Origin: JAUSIK01 sp964362915
Lineage (GTDB): Archaea; Nanobdellota; Nanobdellia; Pacearchaeales; GW2011-AR1
Length of the DNA: 10,077 bases
Direction of reading: 5' to 3'
NCBI GenBank assembly: GCA_964362915.1
Contig: CAYIGH010000036.1
Coordinates: forward strand, 1-10,077
This document shows, piece after piece, positions 1-6,500 of this stretch. The notes beneath the pieces are model-generated. The model saw only the letters and a list, made by a program, of their open reading frames with translations. It had not been told where the DNA came from and searched no databases. Position numbers and translations under genes: made by a program. Each line of letters starts with the position of its first letter. Position 1 is the first letter of the stretch.

Positions 1-590
1 TGGATATTAGCAACTGTTTTTCCCAGTAGTATAGCTGCAATTGCCCCTATTATTGCTGTTAATGCTGTTATGAAATTAAGAGCTAACGCCTTGCTTTTTG
101 TGAATCCTCCATGAAGCAAAATTCCGAAATCACCTATTTCTTGAGGTATTTCGTGCAATATGACTGCTATTGTTGTTGCTATTCCTGCAGGAAGAGATGC
201 TGTGTATGCTGCAGCTATTATTATTCCATCGATAAAATTATGCAGAGCATCGCCTAATAGATTTGTATAGGCGAATGGGTGAATGTGGTGTTCTGAAATA
301 ATGTTGCCATGGCAGTGCTGCCAATGAATGAATTTTTCTAATACAAAGAAAATTCCTATTCCTAAAAGTATGTAGATTGAGCTCGCAAGAGAAAAATTAT
401 TTTTTTCTATTAGTTCAGGAAAAAGATGGATAAAAGTATCTCCGAGAAGCGCTCCTGCTGAAAAGCTGATTAAATATATAAGAATTTTTTTTAATTTTTT
501 TTGTTTTATTGAAAGGGTGAAGATTCCTATAAATGAAATTAGGCTGACTAATATTACACTTAATATAGTCAACAAAAATGTATTTGGCAT
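1..590 (-). CDS. ZIP-family divalent metal transporter, 3' end cut by window edge
   Basis: The minus frame is open from ATG at 588-590 to the window edge: 196 codons of a family that usually has about 240-270 residues, so only the C-terminal helices are missing. It is a polytopic membrane protein. TM helices are visible near residues 4-26, 36-56 (with SAGALLGDTFIHLFPE), 70-86, 108-128, 135-160 and 166-190. The two metal-site signatures of ZIP proteins are present: HNFIDG at 117-122 (TM4) and HEIPQEIGDF at 146-155 (TM5). The loop before TM4 (residues 89-104) is rich in His and contains one Cys, as in many ZIPs, and probably binds metal. By family it imports Zn2+ or related divalent ions (ZupT/GufA type); the exact ion cannot be read from sequence. 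No Shine-Dalgarno is seen, but a TATA-like box lies about 26 bp upstream, so the mRNA is probably leaderless. Confidence 0.93.
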   Translation of the reverse strand, partial: MPNTFLLTILSVILVSLISFIGIFTLSIKQKKLKKILIYLISFSAGALLGDTFIHLFPELIEKNNFSLASSIYILLGIGIFFVLEKFIHWQHCHGNIISEHHIHPFAYTNLLGDALHNFIDGIIIAAAYTASLPAGIATTIAVILHEIPQEIGDFGILLHGGFTKSKALALNFITALTAIIGAIAAILLGKTVANI

Positions 591-610
591 TTTTATTGAA
601 AGAAAAAAGA

Positions 611-620
611 GTATTTAAAA
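611..620 (-). promoter_or_regulatory. TATA box of the ZIP gene (leaderless promoter)
   Basis: On the minus strand this reads TTTTAAATAC, centred about 26 bp before the ATG at 590. Archaeal transcription normally starts about 25 bp downstream of the TATA centre, so the transcript would begin at the start codon. It sits between the stop of the upstream gene (621) and the ZIP start. Confidence 0.5.
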
Positions 621-872
621 TTAAGTTTTTATTAAACCCTTTCGATTGTACATTCTAATTACTATGAAATAGGTTAGTGAGCCGACCCAATTTGTAAATA
701 TTATAACTAAAATCCAGATTATTTTCTCTAAATCATTTTTGAATTTTCTTTTTGCACAATCAACAATCATCCAAATCCAGAAAGCTAATAAGAGCAGTCC
801 TATGATGAGCCAGGCGCCTGTGAATGCAATTGCAAAAGGCCACCATAGTACATCATTAAATCCGAATGTCAT
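621..872 (-). CDS. Small membrane protein with PLDc_N (cardiolipin synthase N-terminal-like) domain
   Basis: This 83-residue protein has two hydrophobic helices, at about residues 12-38 and 50-72. The stretch from FWIWMIVDCAKRKFKND to YFIVIRMYNRK matches the PLDc_N pattern I know: a helix, a polar 'D-x-x-K/R' turn, a second helix with a W-x-x-x-x-(F/L)-x-x-x-(G)-(S/P) core, then Y-F/Y-x-x-(R/K). PLDc_N is the membrane anchor of cardiolipin synthases but often occurs alone in small proteins with no catalytic HKD domain, as here. A stand-alone copy has no established function; a membrane scaffold or adaptor role is a guess. It has its own TATA box 26 bp upstream and ends 30 bp before the ZIP start, so read-through into ZIP is possible. 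Confidence 0.85.
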   Translation of the reverse strand: MTFGFNDVLWWPFAIAFTGAWLIIGLLLLAFWIWMIVDCAKRKFKNDLEKIIWILVIIFTNWVGSLTYFIVIRMYNRKGLIKT

Positions 873-892
873 TGTATTTTAAGGAATATTAA

Positions 893-903
893 GTATTTAA
901 ATT
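893..903 (-). promoter_or_regulatory. TATA box of the PLDc_N-type gene
   Basis: The minus strand reads AATTTAAATAC here, centred 26 bp before the ATG at 872. The spacing is the same as for the ZIP gene and again predicts a leaderless transcript. No Shine-Dalgarno is visible in front of this ATG. Confidence 0.5.
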
Positions 904-922
904 ATTTGATTAATTTTTTAAG

Positions 923-1069
923 TTAAAAAGGCCTAGTTTTATTTGTACGAGAGAGTAAAATTCCCAACATGAGAAATAACACTAGATCTCTTAATTCTGG
1001 TGTCAGGATGACGAATACTACGGCCCCTATCACCCAGAGAAGGGCTTTAATCCATTGTTGTTTTTTCAT
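923..1069 (-). CDS. 48-aa membrane miniprotein, unknown function
   Basis: A short frame of 48 codons starts at ATG 1067-1069 and stops at TAA 923-925. It is preceded by a strong Shine-Dalgarno (AGAGGTGA, 1073-1080) that directly follows the stop codon of the upstream gene; this is good evidence for real, coupled translation. The product begins MKKQQWIKALLWVIGAVVFV, has one hydrophobic helix at about residues 8-22, a short polar break (TPELRD), a second hydrophobic stretch (about 29-40), and a basic end (RTNKTRPF). It is probably a small hairpin or single-pass membrane protein. I recognise no family. Only 11 bp separate it from the 141-aa membrane protein gene, so the two are very likely one transcription unit and may work together. 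Confidence 0.72.
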   Translation of the reverse strand: MKKQQWIKALLWVIGAVVFVILTPELRDLVLFLMLGILLSRTNKTRPF

Positions 1070-1080
1070 TTTTCACCTCT

Positions 1081-1506
1081 TTATATATAACCATAATATT
1101 TGTATTTTCTGTAGTTTATTAATCTTATTGTTGCCGCAATTGATATATAGATTAAAATAGCGATTAAGAATATAATATGGAAAGCGATATAACTAATATC
1201 GAGATTAACTAATGGAAGTTTGATAAATCCGAGAAGATAAAGATTAGATAGTTTTCCTTGGCTTTCTATTGTTTCATATATTCTACCATACCATCTTTTT
1301 CTTAAAACTGATAATGATAAGGATGTACTAACCTGTGCAATTTCTGTTGTTGAACTACTTTCTATTTGCCTTTGAATGATTTGATTTTGTATCGGGAAAG
1401 AATATGAAGCAAGGAAATTGAAACTATTTATTATTATTACATAAAAGAAAATTAATATTATGGCAATAGCAAAATGTATTTTTAATTGCTGTATCGGATG
1501 TTGCAT
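1081..1506 (-). CDS. Two-helix membrane protein, unknown function
   Basis: This 141-residue protein has a hydrophobic helix at about 12-35 and another at about 105-128. Between them is a roughly 70-residue polar loop with a Gln/Ser/Thr-rich first half (IQNQIIQRQIESSSTTEIAQ), which may be an amphipathic or coiled segment. The C-terminus is basic and Tyr-rich (NYRKYKYYGYI), consistent with a cytosolic tail and hence an extracytoplasmic loop. The start is supported by a Shine-Dalgarno (AGAGGA, 1510-1515) close to the ATG, with an AT-rich TATA-like region near 1545-1557. It ends at TAA immediately before the ribosome site of the 48-aa gene. I recognise no domain family. Confidence 0.75.
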   Translation of the reverse strand: MQHPIQQLKIHFAIAIILIFFYVIIINSFNFLASYSFPIQNQIIQRQIESSSTTEIAQVSTSLSLSVLRKRWYGRIYETIESQGKLSNLYLLGFIKLPLVNLDISYIAFHIIFLIAILIYISIAATIRLINYRKYKYYGYI

Positions 1507-1651
1507 TTGTCCTCTATTTTTATTAATTTCTAAAATATTTATTATTTATAAATTTTTATGTTTACTAATTTATTAAAATTTTATACAAAAAATGAGAAAT
1601 AACAGAAAGATTTATATATGCTTGTAAGTTATAATTATTTAATTGTAAAAG
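1507..1651. promoter_or_regulatory. Divergent promoter region
   Basis: This very AT-rich intergenic stretch separates the minus-strand membrane gene (start 1506) from the plus-strand secreted-protein gene (start 1652). On the plus strand, a TATA-like box (tttatatatg, 1611-1620) would place transcription near 1640, giving a leader of about 12 nt. On the minus strand, a TATA-like run around 1545-1557 would give a leader of about 20 nt, which fits the visible Shine-Dalgarno at 1510-1515. No operator-like palindrome stood out. Confidence 0.45.
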
Positions 1652-2320
1652 ATGGTTGATAAAAGATTATATTTAATGATTGGTATTCCCTTATTAATTT
1701 TGGTAATTCCTATTTTGATTTTTTCTCTTTATACTTTAAATCTATCTTCTTCTCAATTAATTTTAAATCCTGAAAATTCAAATACTGGAGGGATAAGGTA
1801 TGACGGGGTTGTCTGCGTTTATAAAACAGACGGAAAAACAGGAGAGAAAACAGATTTAGGATGTTCGCATAATAATATTACATTTACAGGAATAAACTTA
1901 ACAAGGGATTTTCTGACAGCATTTAGAACAACAACAAGCAGTGGGAATTTCACGACAATTGCTGTATGCAATGCAACTGGTGGAGGATGTTCTGCTTATG
2001 CAAATCAGGGCGCTGCAGGACAGGGCTGGAATAATGGCTCTGGCTCACAGAAAGATGAATATGATTCTAATGGATTATCAAGACAGATTGGAACATTTAC
2101 AATTCTGCCTAATAATAACGGAAATGTCAGCATATTTACAACATTTACATCAAGTGGGGTAGCAGGATTGGAAGTAAACGCATCAGCATTATTTAATCAG
2201 ACAGCTATTGCAAGTGGATGGAATGGAACAATGCTTGCAGTTGATAGATTCAATCAAGTTACCCTTGATGGAACAGCAGGAGACCAACTAACTATTAATT
2301 GGACCTTGATGGTCTCGTGA
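1652..2320 (+). CDS. Membrane-anchored, sequon-rich secreted protein (beta-rich, unknown function)
   Basis: This 222-residue protein has an N-terminal signal or anchor helix at about residues 8-28 and an extracellular remainder. Ten N-x-S/T sequons (N75, N82, N99, N107, N128, N158, N176, N182, N191, N216) suggest heavy N-glycosylation. Four Cys (55, 71, 106, 113) could form two disulfides. The body is Gly/Asn/Thr-rich and looks like alternating beta strands. The end has the layout '...LFNQT...(A)VDRFNQVTLDGTAGDQLTINWTLMVS', which resembles the last strands of small beta-sandwich structural proteins annotated as hypothetical in DPANN archaea and in some phages. That resemblance is from memory and unverified. 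It is probably a cell-surface or appendage protein. It stands alone, convergent with vapBC. Confidence 0.82.
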   Translation: MVDKRLYLMIGIPLLILVIPILIFSLYTLNLSSSQLILNPENSNTGGIRYDGVVCVYKTDGKTGEKTDLGCSHNNITFTGINLTRDFLTAFRTTTSSGNFTTIAVCNATGGGCSAYANQGAAGQGWNNGSGSQKDEYDSNGLSRQIGTFTILPNNNGNVSIFTTFTSSGVAGLEVNASALFNQTAIASGWNGTMLAVDRFNQVTLDGTAGDQLTINWTLMVS

Positions 2321-2467
2321 TAATAGTAATAAAATATTATATTCTTAATTTTCTTTTATAAGATAATACGAAAATATTTATTTTCTTTTTTATTTAAAAT
2401 TAATACATCAAGATTTGCTGTTTGCATAAACTCCCTACTTTAGTTCGCAAGAAAGCAAACGCAAACG
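2321..2467. other. Convergent intergenic region with T-rich terminator-like tract
   Basis: No gene is seen. After the stop at 2320 the plus strand has several T-rich runs, the clearest near 2383-2396 (ttttcttttttattt-like), suitable for archaeal oligo-T termination of the secreted-protein gene. From about 2455 the base composition changes toward the hairpin cluster that follows. Confidence 0.4.
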
Positions 2468-2572
2468 TCAAGAATCAAAGATTCTTGAGCGTGATCAAGA
2501 TTTGAAAAATCTTGACATCTTGTGTGCTCAAGAACCCGAGCACGCCCCGGACTTCAGTCCGAGAGTTCTTGA
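2468..2572. repeat. Cluster of three hairpins with shared TCAAGA/TCTTGA arms
   Basis: Three inverted repeats follow each other. At 2468-2488 tcaagaatc pairs with gattcttga (9 bp, loop aaa). At 2495-2515 tcaagattt pairs with aaatcttga (9 bp, loop gaa). At 2528-2572 tcaagaac pairs with gttcttga (8 bp) around an inner stem cggac/gtccg (loop ttca). An alternative stem gtgctc/gagcac (2524-2529 with 2538-2543) competes with the third. The stretch at about 2536-2561 is much more GC-rich than its surroundings. It lies between two convergent genes, so it could act as a bidirectional terminator or RNA 3' end. The shared arms also suggest a small dispersed palindromic repeat or a decayed mobile-element end. 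Confidence 0.75.
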
Positions 2573-2605
2573 CATGAATAATAAATTTGTTTATATTGGT
2601 GCAAT

Positions 2606-2998
2606 TTAATAGCCTTCGACCTCTAAACCTTGAATTCTTTCAAAGTGCTTAACGTTTCTTGTAATTAATCTCTCGCCATTGCGCTTTGCTATTGCCGCAA
2701 TCATAATATCTGCTATACCTATAACTTGCCCACTCGATATAAGAGAAGCTTCAATTTCGCCAGCTAAAATAGCGCTTTCTTTATCTAAAGGCAGAATTAT
2801 TAAAGAAGATAAAAGTTTGATTATCTCTTCTTTTTCTTTTTTAATTTCTTCTAATTCAGCACCACTTATTAATTCTATAATACTTGGGGAAGCGATAGTT
2901 AATATTTCTCCATTTTTTTCAAATTCTTGCAAGATTAATCTAGCTTTTTCATCTCCTCTAAGATAATTTACAAGAAAAGAAGTTTCTAGGCATACCAT
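2606..2998 (-). CDS. vapC: VapC-type PIN-domain toxin ribonuclease
   Basis: This 130-residue protein is a full-length PIN domain. The expected acidic cluster is visible: the N-terminal acid E5 in VCLETSFLVNYLRGD (Glu where Asp is usual), E42 in SPSIIELISG, and D97 in GIADIMIAAIAK, followed by the C-terminal signature LITRNVKHFERI (113-122), where His replaces the common Asp. VapC enzymes cleave RNA, often tRNA or rRNA, with Mg2+ or Mn2+, and are held inactive by VapB. The start lies one base after the vapB stop, so the two are translationally coupled. The conserved acids suggest an active enzyme; its RNA target cannot be predicted. Confidence 0.92.
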   Translation of the reverse strand: MVCLETSFLVNYLRGDEKARLILQEFEKNGEILTIASPSIIELISGAELEEIKKEKEEIIKLLSSLIILPLDKESAILAGEIEASLISSGQVIGIADIMIAAIAKRNGERLITRNVKHFERIQGLEVEGY

Positions 2999-2999
2999 C

Positions 3000-3245
3000 T
3001 TATCTAAAAGTCTTTTTTATGCGCTCCACTCTTTCGCGATAAAATTTCTCCCGCTCTTTCCTAACTCTTTCTATGCCTTTTTCCAGCTTGTCAGCGGATT
3101 CTCTTGATAAAATTCCAAAGAAGTCTTTAAGTCTGACTTTTCCAGTAAGTTTATTAATTATCTCAGAAAAACTTTCATTTCTCTCCCTTTGGCTAGCTAA
3201 TCTCTTATATGCTTCTTCTGTTATTGAAATGTTTTTTGTTGCCAT
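3000..3245 (-). CDS. vapB: VapB-type antitoxin (DUF217-like)
   Basis: This 81-residue protein starts MATKNISITEEAYKRLASQ, a ribbon-helix-helix-type DNA-binding N-terminus: beta strand TKNISI, then a helix. It continues with SFSEIINKLTGK and FFGILS, which are typical of the archaeal VapB/DUF217 family. The C-terminal half (48-81) is a charged helix that should wrap around and inhibit VapC. I chose ATG 3245 rather than the in-frame GTG at 3251 because a TATA box lies 26 bp upstream of 3245 and because the family normally begins 'MATKTISI'. A palindrome covering the start and TATA edge fits autoregulation by the VapBC complex. Confidence 0.9.
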   Translation of the reverse strand: MATKNISITEEAYKRLASQRERNESFSEIINKLTGKVRLKDFFGILSRESADKLEKGIERVRKEREKFYRERVERIKKTFR

Positions 3246-3267
3246 ACCCACATGTATGTGTGGGTAT
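3244..3267. promoter_or_regulatory. Probable vapBC operator: 9-bp inverted repeat at the start codon
   Basis: The arm atacccaca (3244-3252) is perfectly inverted as tgtgggtat (3259-3267), with a 6-bp spacer. The site spans the vapB start codon and the edge of the TATA box. It is GC-richer than the flanks. Ribbon-helix-helix antitoxins typically repress by binding such palindromes in their own promoter. The role is inferred; the inverted repeat is seen directly. Confidence 0.6.
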
Positions 3268-3276
3268 TTATATATT
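3266..3276 (-). promoter_or_regulatory. TATA box of vapBC (leaderless promoter)
   Basis: On the minus strand this reads AAATATATAAA, centred about 26 bp before ATG 3245 and touching the 9-bp inverted repeat. No Shine-Dalgarno lies before the ATG. Together these predict a leaderless vapBC mRNA that is blocked when the operator is occupied. Confidence 0.55.
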
Positions 3277-3370
3277 TTTCGTTTTGTGCATTTATCAGTA
3301 TTCCATTATTGTCGTATCTGTAACTTACTCTTTAGTAATATACTATTATAAATATACTAATAAGAAAGCT

Positions 3371-3379
3371 TTATAAAAT
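3371..3379 (+). promoter_or_regulatory. TATA-like box upstream of the zinc-ribbon/surface-protein operon
   Basis: The sequence ttataaaat is centred about 42 bp before ATG 3416. That would start transcription near 3400 with a leader of roughly 16 nt. Further upstream, a direct repeat aatatacta (3337-3345 and 3351-3359) may be a regulator site but could also be chance in AT-rich DNA. Confidence 0.4.
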
Positions 3380-3415
3380 CCTTTTTGTTTTATTGTTTCG
3401 TGATTATTTTATAAA

Positions 3416-3574
3416 ATGGGTGAAATTAAGATAGATGGATATATTTGTGAGCGTTGCACTCACAAGTGGATTTCTAGAATTAATTCTGTTCATAAGCCAT
3501 TTGTTTGCCCAAAATGCAAGTCGCCTTATTGGAATATTCCTAGAAAGAAAGTAAAAAAGGAGGTTAGGAAATAA
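3416..3574 (+). CDS. Small zinc-ribbon protein (52 aa)
   Basis: A frame of 52 codons runs from ATG 3416 to TAA 3572. It carries two CxxC knuckles, CERC (11-14) and CPKC (31-34), 16 residues apart, as in a single zinc ribbon. Flanking residues match a common pattern of tiny archaeal and bacterial zinc ribbons: aromatic-I before the first knuckle, HKWISR after it, KSPYWN after the second, and a basic tail (PRKKVKKEVRK). It is likely a nucleic-acid-binding or adaptor protein; its partner is unknown. The Shine-Dalgarno of the giant surface-protein gene lies inside its last codons, and the start of that gene follows one base after this stop, so the two are very probably co-transcribed and coupled. 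Confidence 0.82.
   Translation: MGEIKIDGYICERCTHKWISRINSVHKPFVCPKCKSPYWNIPRKKVKKEVRK
3559..3563 (+). promoter_or_regulatory. Shine-Dalgarno of the giant surface-protein gene
   Basis: GGAGG lies 12 nt before ATG 3576 and inside the end of the zinc-ribbon gene. It is one of the few clear ribosome-binding sites in this window, and it supports both the 3576 start and coupling of the two genes. Confidence 0.6.
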
Positions 3575-3575
3575 C

Positions 3576-6500
3576 ATGGAAAAGATAAGGACTAAAAAAG
3601 AATTAATAATATTTATATTTGCAATATTATCTTTGATAATTATCTCTACTATTTTAATTAATAATTATAGTAATTTTGAGAAGAATGAGATAATTTCAAA
3701 TAATTCTAAATTAGAACAGAAGTTAGATAATTTTAATATTCAATCAAAAGACGATTCTGCTAAAGATAGAATTATAGAGATAATAAAAGCAGAGCATTTA
3801 GACAAGAATAAGGAATTTATTTCTGATATTTATGAAAATGTAAAAGAATTAGATGGAGTTTGGAGCGAGAAGATTAATAGCGGAGAGTATACTAGAATTA
3901 AATTTGAGCAGAATTTGACTTCTAATAGAGATATTAATATTTATTCTAAGAAAATTAGTGGAAATCCAAAAATAGAAGTATATGAAATTGGTAAGAACGA
4001 GAAGGTTGCAGAATTTATTAATTTAAAGGATAATGAATATAATCAAGTTATATTAACAGGATTGAAAATAGCGCAGGATAGTTTTGATTTAAGAGTTGTT
4101 GAAGGAAGTGTTGAAATTGAGCATATTATTGATCCTACACAATTATTCTTTGAAAACTTTGAATCAGGGAATCTTAATAACTGGGTTAATTCTCTTTTTG
4201 TTATTACAACAGGAAGGGTAGATACAGGAACATATAGTGCAAACTGCACAGGTGCTAACGATTGTAATATGTGGCTGGCTAATCAAGTAGATACTTCTTC
4301 TGCTTCAGAGATTAATGTAACCTTTAGATTTAATGATGATGACTTAGATGGTGCTGGTGATGCACCATATTATTTCAATGATAGTTCTGGTAATTGGGAC
4401 GCAGTAGGAGAACTTGATTCAGCAACAGAAGATACATGGCTTACTTTTTCAAATAAATCAACAAATTCACAGTATTTCCACAAAGGATTTAACATAAGAT
4501 TTGCAACTACACTTGATGGCGGTGCTGGTGCTGAAAATCTTTGGATTGATAATATAAATGTTTCATATACGCTAGAGACAACTGCGCCGAGTGTTTTCCT
4601 ATTAAGCCCTGCGAATGGCTCTTCTACTACAACGAACTTAACTTATTTCCAAGCAGGATTTACAGATAACGTAAATGTCAGTAATGCAACTCTCTATATT
4701 TGGAATTCTACTAATAATTTAATTGGGACTAATTTTACAGCATTAGGAAATTCAAGTATGGCTATTAATATCTCATACACATTGAATTATTCTGGAACTT
4801 TCTTCTGGAATTATTTAGGTGTTGATATAAATTCAAATCAAGCATTTAATAATACTAATTTTACATTGACATTTAATCCGCCTGCTGGAGCAGCTCTTTT
4901 TAATGTTAATTTAACCCAGTCATTTTCTATTGGTTCTAGTACTGGAGACATAGGGCGTTATTCAAGAAGTGATTTTGAAAATTTGATAGGTAGTAATATT
5001 ATGGGGCGCGTAGGTGGGTTGTTTAGGGCGCCTATAGGAAATGCAATTTTAAGTGCTATTTCTGGAAGAGTATATTTGGGAATTCGTAGTTTGGCGCAGA
5101 CAATGACGATTAGTGGATTATTGGAAAGAATTAAGCTTATTCCAATTAATATCGCCCAGAACTTAAATGTACTAAATATAGTCAATAAAGTAGGAGCATT
5201 CTTTAGAAATACTATACAGCAATTGATAATAAATGCACAATTGACTACAAGTTCAATTGCAAAGAATCTTGTTAATATAATCCAACAGTTCATCATAACC
5301 CCTATTGCCAATACACTTTCCTTGTTCAATAGGGGATTATCCGGAAATGTTGTATTAAATGCGATTGTAGGAAGAACCAAATTAGTCTTATCATCAATAT
5401 CACAGAATTTAAACATATTAAATATGATAAATAAACTTGGAGCATTTTCCAGAGGATTAGTACAGAATTTAATAATTAATCCTATATTAAGAACAGGATC
5501 TGCAGTACAAAATGTTGTTAATCTAATCCAGCAATTTATCATAACACCTATTGCAAATACGCTCTCATTCTTTAATAGAGGTTTATCTGGAAATGTCATA
5601 ATTGATGCAATTGTTACAAGAACTAAGACAGTAATAACATCACTAACTCAACCACTTAATTTAATTGCTAATTTAATCAGGAATTTATTTGGATTTAGAA
5701 CCATAACAGGGAATGTTGCAATAACCCCTATAGAAGATGATAGAGGAGCGTTCAGCAGAGGAGCAACTCAAAATGTTGTAATTAATGCGCTCGTTGGCAG
5801 GACTGCATTCTTGAGACTGGGAATATTCCAACCAATTGATTTGGACGCTATTCTAAGCAGGATTTATTTGATTGTAAGAAATCCTGCACAAATATTATCA
5901 CTAAATACAATATTAGAAAGAATCAAACTTATTCCAATTAATATCGCCCAGAACTTAAATGTACTAAATATAGTCAATAAAGNNNNNNNNNNNNNNNNNN
6001 NNNNNNNNNNNNNNNNNNNNNNNNNNNNNNNNNNNNNNNNNNNNNNNNNNNNNNNNNNNNNNNNNNNNNNNNNNNNNNNNNNCTTATTCCAATTAATATC
6101 GCCCAGAACTTAAATGTACTAAATATAGTCAATAAAGCAGGAGCATTCTTCAGGACAATTATACAGCAATTGATACTAAATACACGACTAACTACTAATG
6201 CTATTACAAGAACAACGATAAATCTAATACAACAGTTTATCATAACACCTATTGCCAATACACTTTCCTTGTTCAATAGGGGATTATCTGGAAATGCTGT
6301 ATTAAATGCAATAATTACAAGAACTAAGACAGTAATAACATCTATAACAGAGAACTTAAACATATTAAATATAGTAAATAGACTTGGATTATTCAGCAGA
6401 GGATTAATACAGAATTTAGTAATTAATCCTGTATTAAGAACTGGGGCTGCGGTACAGAACATTGTTAATATAATTCAGCAATTTATTATAACACCTATTG

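Noticed and set aside
969..1160. Plus-strand 63-codon open frame
   Set aside because: It lies opposite the 48-aa and 141-aa membrane genes. It has no ribosome site or TATA box, and the minus-strand genes have a good Shine-Dalgarno and tight spacing.
2679..2966. Plus-strand 95-codon frame opposite vapC
   Set aside because: The minus strand encodes an unmistakable PIN domain; the plus frame has no recognisable features.
3337..3359. Direct repeat aatatacta, possible regulator site
   Set aside because: It is short and in very AT-rich DNA, so chance is a sufficient explanation without conservation data.
4958..5599. A 213-codon open frame on the minus strand
   Set aside because: It is antisense to the repeat-coding part of the surface gene. 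Its openness follows from the repeat composition, and a similar antisense frame appears at the second repeat block. It has no start signals or domain.
5974..6462. Minus-strand open frame running into the gap
   Set aside because: It is the antisense shadow of the repeat array and includes N bases; nothing supports expression.
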